Source: Sphingobacterium cellulitidis (GTDB lineage: Bacteria; Bacteroidota; Bacteroidia; Sphingobacteriales; Sphingobacteriaceae). From it: a DNA stretch of 64,000 bases. Both the position numbers and the translations under genes were made by a program. The stretch spans positions 372,001-436,000 of the forward strand of contig NOUX01000004.1 in the NCBI GenBank assembly GCA_002245855.1. The letters are read 5' to 3'. Positions 59,950 through 64,000 of this stretch are shown here, in pieces. The notes under the pieces are model-generated. The model was not told the origin of the DNA and made no database searches. It was given only the letters and a program-made list of their open reading frames with translations. Position 1 is the stretch's first letter; every line of letters begins with the position of its first letter.

Positions 59950-60753
59950 ATGAAACGATTCACAAAATACGCCTCCATGGTACTTTTAGGAGCCACTCTG
60001 GTAGGTTGTGCTACATCCGCAATTACCGGACGTAAGTACCTAAAACTGGTTGACTCCCAGACCATCAATAATCAAGCGGCCTTAGCCTATAAAGATTTTT
60101 TGAGTAAGAACAGTTCGAAAGTTGAAACTGGTACTGCGGCAGCAACACAAGTTAAACGAGTAGGGAATAGGATTGCAGCAGCAACGAATGAATATTTAAG
60201 GCAGATTGGGGCTGCTGATAAGTTTTCTTTCAATTGGGAGTTTAACTTAATTGAGAGTGACCAAGTAAATGCTTGGTGTATGCCAGGAGGTAAGGTAGCT
60301 GTCTATACTGGTATTTTACCGATAGCGAAGAATGATGCCGGATTAGCTACAGTGATGGGTCATGAGATTGCCCATGCGATTGAAGAGCATTCGGTATCTC
60401 AAGTTTCCAATGCGATGGCAGCACAGTTTGGTGCACAGTTATTAAACGCAGCAGGAACGATCAGTAATAGTAGATATACAGGATTATTCAATCAGATTTA
60501 TGGTATTGGATACCAAGTAGGATCATTGAAATTCTCTAGAAATGATGAGTTAGCTGCAGATAAAGCAGGCTTAATTCTTATGGCGATGGCAGGATATAAT
60601 CCAGAAGAAGCGGTTTCATTCTGGGAAAGAATGGCGCAAGGTAAAAAGGGAAGCCCTCCAGAATGGTTAAGTACTCACCCTAGTGATGCAAGACGTATCA
60701 GTCAATTGCAAGCCATGGTTCCAGAAGCGATGAAGTATTATAAAAAACAATAA
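59950..60753 (+). CDS. M48-family metalloprotease lipoprotein
   Basis: A 267-residue lipoprotein (lipobox V-G-C20) with the zinc motif 'VMGHEIAHAIEEH' and a later Glu in 'NDELAADKAGLILMAMAGY' that supplies the third ligand. It resembles LoiP/YggG-type peptidases that degrade damaged envelope proteins. Own terminator. Confidence 0.92.
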   Translation: MKRFTKYASMVLLGATLVGCATSAITGRKYLKLVDSQTINNQAALAYKDFLSKNSSKVETGTAAATQVKRVGNRIAAATNEYLRQIGAADKFSFNWEFNLIESDQVNAWCMPGGKVAVYTGILPIAKNDAGLATVMGHEIAHAIEEHSVSQVSNAMAAQFGAQLLNAAGTISNSRYTGLFNQIYGIGYQVGSLKFSRNDELAADKAGLILMAMAGYNPEEAVSFWERMAQGKKGSPPEWLSTHPSDARRISQLQAMVPEAMKYYKKQ

Positions 60754-60769
60754 GTTAAAAATATACAGG

Positions 60770-60804
60770 AAAAGGCCGATAATTTTTTATCGGCCTTTTC
60801 TTTT
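60770..60804 (+). terminator. Rho-independent terminator
   Basis: AAAAGGCCGATAA (60770-60782), TTTT loop, TTATCGGCCTTTT (60787-60799), then T-run: 13 perfect pairs. Confidence 0.92.
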
Positions 60805-60988
60805 GTTCTGATAACGAGGAAAAACTACCGTTTTATTGGCTTCACAAGAAATTACACAGCATTTAATAATCGTTGATTTCAGAATTTAAGGGTTCTAATT
60901 TCAAATAAATACAATAATTATTTAATTTTTTTGTAACTTTTTTTAACAAGAACATACTAATTGATTAACTAACAAAAACGAATTATAA

Positions 60989-61873
60989 ATGGAACTTAAG
61001 ATTAGTAATTTAACCAAGACCTATAATAATGGGGTGAAGGCTTTGGATGATGTGAATTTAGAGATTGGGACGGGAATGTTTGGGTTATTAGGGCCCAATG
61101 GGGCTGGGAAATCATCCTTGATGCGTACGATTGCGACCTTACAAAGTCCTGATAAAGGAAGTATTCAATTTGGTGATATTGATGTGCTCCAGGATAATAA
61201 TGCCTTGAGAAGGGTTTTAGGGTATTTACCGCAGGAGTTTGGTGTCTATCCCAATTTATCTGCTGAGGATTTGTTGAATTATTTTGCAGAGTTAAAGGGC
61301 ATCGTCAATAAACAAGACCGCAAGAAGATTGTCAATAATGCTTTGGAAATAACCAATCTATACGATTTTAAGAATAAAAATGTAAGTGGATATTCAGGGG
61401 GTATGAAACAAAGATTTGGGATTGCTCAGATGTTGTTGAATGATCCGAAACTCATCATTGTGGATGAACCGACGGCAGGCTTAGACCCTGCGGAGCGTCA
61501 TCGTTTTTTGAATGTACTTCGTGAAATTGGTGCTGAGCATACTGTAATATTTTCTACTCATATTGTGGATGATGTGCGGGAGTTATGTCATGAGTTAGCA
61601 ATCATGAATGGGGGTAAAGTATTGTTCAGAGGTACGACTCAAGAGGGAACGGATTCATTGGTAGGAAAAATATGGAAGAAGAAAATTGACCGTTCCGAAT
61701 TTGATAAGGAAAATGCGATCTATAATATTATTTCATCCAACTATAATCAAGATAATAGTTTAAATATTAGGGTGTTTTCGGATGTTCAACCGGATGAATC
61801 CTTTAGCTTGGCGACGCCAATTTTGGAGGACGTTTATTTTGTGACTTTAAAAAGTGATCAGGTAAATGTTTAA
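60989..61873 (+). CDS. ABC transporter ATP-binding protein
   Basis: A 294-residue ATPase: Walker A 'GPNGAGKSS', signature 'VSGYSGGMKQRFG', Walker B 'LIIVDEPTAGLDP', H-loop 'IFSTHIVDD'. The extra 60-residue C terminus is typical of this subgroup. Overlaps the next gene by 8 nt. Confidence 0.95.
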   Translation: MELKISNLTKTYNNGVKALDDVNLEIGTGMFGLLGPNGAGKSSLMRTIATLQSPDKGSIQFGDIDVLQDNNALRRVLGYLPQEFGVYPNLSAEDLLNYFAELKGIVNKQDRKKIVNNALEITNLYDFKNKNVSGYSGGMKQRFGIAQMLLNDPKLIIVDEPTAGLDPAERHRFLNVLREIGAEHTVIFSTHIVDDVRELCHELAIMNGGKVLFRGTTQEGTDSLVGKIWKKKIDRSEFDKENAIYNIISSNYNQDNSLNIRVFSDVQPDESFSLATPILEDVYFVTLKSDQVNV

Positions 61874-64000
61874 GACTATTTTCTTGTTCGAGATAAAACG
61901 CTGGTTGAAGCAACCTGTTTTTTATGTTTATTGTGCTATTTATTTTGGATTGGCCTATTTTACGACGATATCAAGTCTAGGAGCTTTTGATTCAATAAGC
62001 AGTACAACTTCTACTCCTGTAAATATTAATTCACCATTGCATATTGCCGGGTTCCTCAATAGTTTTTCAACACTTATTTATTTTCTATTACCCACAATAA
62101 TTGGAGCTTCTGTTTACAGGGACTACCTGTATAATATGCATACCTTATTGTTTTCTTACCCTTTGAATAAGCTGAATTATTTATCGGCAAAATTCCTGAG
62201 TTCATTGGTTATTGTGACGATTATTGCACTGTTATGTGTGCTAGCCTTCTATTTGGGACAGTTTCAGCCCAATATCAATAAAGATCTTTTAGGCCCGAAT
62301 AACTTTAGAGCCTATGTTGAGGGATTCTTGGTTACGGTTATTCCAAACTTTATATTATTTGGGATTATCATATTTGCCTTAGTAACCTTTAGTCGGAATA
62401 TCTATGTAGGCTTTGTCTTTGTCCTGATTTTATTCCTGCTTCAATCCTTGTTGGATGCTGCGATGCAAAATATGGATAATCGTTATTTGGCAGCAATCTT
62501 GGATCCATTTGGTTTTGAACCCATTCAGTATTATAGTCGATATTGGAGTGTGGATGAGCAGAATACCAATTTACTACCCATACGTGGGGTATTGATTTAT
62601 AATAGGCTGATTTGGTTAGGTTTTGCAGCATTACTGTTTGGTTTTGTTTATTATAAATTTAGCTTCTCGCAATTGGGTATTTCCTTCAAGAAGGCCAAGT
62701 CCAGCGATCGGATGGTTAAAGATAATTTCGGAAGTATACTAAAGATTGCCTTACCTAAAGTAAAGAAGGATTACAGTTTCTGGAGCAATTTGAAATTAAG
62801 CTGGCGATTATCTAATAATGATTTTAAGTTCCTGGTTAAAAACTGGACCTTCATTATTCTGTTGATTATTGCTTTTCTATTTGTTTTGGTGGTAATTTCA
62901 GTTTCTGGGGAGATCTTTGGGACCTCCACCTATCCTGTGACCTGGCAGGTGTTAATTTCCATGGGAAGTATTTATAGCTTCTTTTTGAATATTATGATTT
63001 TCTTGTTTTCAGGAATGCTGATTCAGCGGTCAAGGCAGACGAATATGTTTTTGTTAATTGAGGCGACGTCAGTTCCAAACTGGGTTCTTTTATTTTCAAA
63101 AGTAATTGCCATGATTAAGATGGTTTACCTGGTCATGTTGGTTTGTCTGATCAATGGTATTGTTTATCAAATCTATGAGGGATATTACCAATTTGAAATT
63201 GGCCATTATATGTATGAGCTTTTTGTGTTGATTCCAATTAAAGTTCTGTATTTGATCTTATTTGCCTTTTTCATTCACAATTTCTTTAAGAACTATTTTA
63301 TAGGCTTTATCATTTGTTTGGTATTATTTTTCAGTCTTCCATTTTTATCCAAAATTGGCATTGAACAAATGATTTTCCGTCCGCATGCAGATCCATCCTA
63401 CAATTATTCGGATATGAATGGTTATGGGGAAATTCGCCATTTTATTTATTACCGAATTTATTGGATCTTATTGGGCATTGTCATGTTTGGCTTGACTTTA
63501 TTATTCTGGAGACGTGGAATCATCAGTAATATCAAGGAGAAGTTCAATTTAGTTGCTCAACGCACGAAACCACAGCTGATAGTGCCAATGGTCTTGGCAA
63601 TTGCTGGATTTATTGGTTTGGGATATGGTATTTATAGTGAGAATAATATCAAACAACCCCATTATTCAGCATTAGAACGTGAGTTGCAGCAAGTTGATTA
63701 TGAAAAGCAATACAAGCGTTATGAGGGACGTTCGATTCCGCGATTAGTGGATGTGAAGGTCGATATGGATATTGATCCTAAGAACAGGAACTTTAACACT
63801 TTGGGCAAATTTGTATATGTCAATAAAACATCAGAGCCTATTGATACCATTTTCATGAACAAAAGTCCTGACAATATTATTTCTGCAAAATTTGATCGAG
63901 ATGCTAAGCGAATTGTTCAAGATAGTGTCTTGGCAGTGGATATATATTTTCTGTCCAAAGCTTTAAATCCAGGAGATACCTTAAAGATTGATTATACTAT
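61866..64000 (+). CDS. ABC-2 permease / M1-peptidase-like fusion (3' partial)
   Basis: Starts inside the ATPase end and stays open to the edge (711 codons), so it is cut off on the right. It has roughly twelve membrane helices in an ABC-2-type permease ('FLFEIKRWLKQPVFYVYCAIY' at the start), then from about residue 580 an extracytoplasmic beta-rich part ('DVKVDMDIDPKNRNFNTLGKFVYVN') that resembles the first domain of M1 aminopeptidases. Bacteroidota carry such permease/M1 fusions; the catalytic domain would be outside the window. Confidence 0.8.
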   Translation, partial: MFKTIFLFEIKRWLKQPVFYVYCAIYFGLAYFTTISSLGAFDSISSTTSTPVNINSPLHIAGFLNSFSTLIYFLLPTIIGASVYRDYLYNMHTLLFSYPLNKLNYLSAKFLSSLVIVTIIALLCVLAFYLGQFQPNINKDLLGPNNFRAYVEGFLVTVIPNFILFGIIIFALVTFSRNIYVGFVFVLILFLLQSLLDAAMQNMDNRYLAAILDPFGFEPIQYYSRYWSVDEQNTNLLPIRGVLIYNRLIWLGFAALLFGFVYYKFSFSQLGISFKKAKSSDRMVKDNFGSILKIALPKVKKDYSFWSNLKLSWRLSNNDFKFLVKNWTFIILLIIAFLFVLVVISVSGEIFGTSTYPVTWQVLISMGSIYSFFLNIMIFLFSGMLIQRSRQTNMFLLIEATSVPNWVLLFSKVIAMIKMVYLVMLVCLINGIVYQIYEGYYQFEIGHYMYELFVLIPIKVLYLILFAFFIHNFFKNYFIGFIICLVLFFSLPFLSKIGIEQMIFRPHADPSYNYSDMNGYGEIRHFIYYRIYWILLGIVMFGLTLLFWRRGIISNIKEKFNLVAQRTKPQLIVPMVLAIAGFIGLGYGIYSENNIKQPHYSALERELQQVDYEKQYKRYEGRSIPRLVDVKVDMDIDPKNRNFNTLGKFVYVNKTSEPIDTIFMNKSPDNIISAKFDRDAKRIVQDSVLAVDIYFLSKALNPGDTLKIDYT

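Overview
The window is chromosomal DNA of a Bacteroidota bacterium, most likely Sphingobacteriaceae (Sphingobacterium or Pedobacter-like). Evidence: low GC, promoters of the Bacteroidota type (TTTG, about 20 bp, TAnnTTTG), and family-typical genes (DUF5686, DUF4249 beside a TonB-dependent receptor, DUF4783-nadC-plsY, an ABC permease with an M1-type extension). About 35 kb is the right part of a siphovirus-like prophage; the remainder is host housekeeping DNA.

Positions 1-15.5 kb hold the rightward structural operon: portal (5' end outside the window), a 47-residue zinc-knuckle protein, minor capsid protein, prohead protease, major capsid, neck genes, major tail protein, a tail-assembly chaperone pair joined by a probable -1 frameshift, tape measure, a distal tail protein, and a 1205-residue receptor-binding protein with a split SGNH-esterase signature. 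A 548-bp gene-free stretch with six stem-loops follows. Then comes lysis: GH24 lysozyme, a holin-like protein, a small exported protein and a putative one-piece spanin. 17.6-21.4 kb is an AT-rich cargo region of small genes on both strands, including CsbD and small membrane or secreted proteins.

21.4-33.0 kb is the leftward early operon: DnaA domain IV-like protein, ASCH protein, HNH nuclease, RusA, DUF6291-like protein, RecE-like exonuclease with an ERF annealing protein, an HTH protein, a lipoprotein lying among three tRNA-mimic folds, and a KilA-N antirepressor. It starts at a well-matched leftward promoter (33.02-33.05 kb) flanked by an inverted repeat. Divergent from it lies the S24-type repressor, followed in the same direction by two closely spaced genes (a membrane protein and a secreted protein) that are probably expressed in the lysogen. 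The prophage stops next to the 3' end of ssrA (tmRNA, 35.03-35.39 kb), the likely integration target. No integrase or terminase is visible, so the other end lies left of the window.

35.7-64 kb is host DNA: a histone-H1-like Lys/Ala/Pro protein; hisG-hisD preceded by a His-rich leader peptide; a DUF5686 outer-membrane protein; an Lrp regulator next to a DMT exporter; a FAD/Fe-S dehydrogenase fusion; lipoproteins; an esterase; a TonB receptor with a DUF4249 lipoprotein; a polysaccharide deacetylase; a helix-hairpin-helix protein; apt; gpmI; DUF4783-nadC-plsY; an M48 protease; and an ABC ATPase followed by a permease/peptidase that runs off the right edge.

The strongest leads are the three acceptor/T-arm mini-tRNA folds at 31.27-31.85 kb, the stem-loop array at 15.47-15.95 kb, the GCTAAA dyads around an internal late promoter at 1.93-2.01 kb, and the repressor-linked gene pair at 33.77-34.95 kb. 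All functional statements are from reading the sequence; no database search was run.
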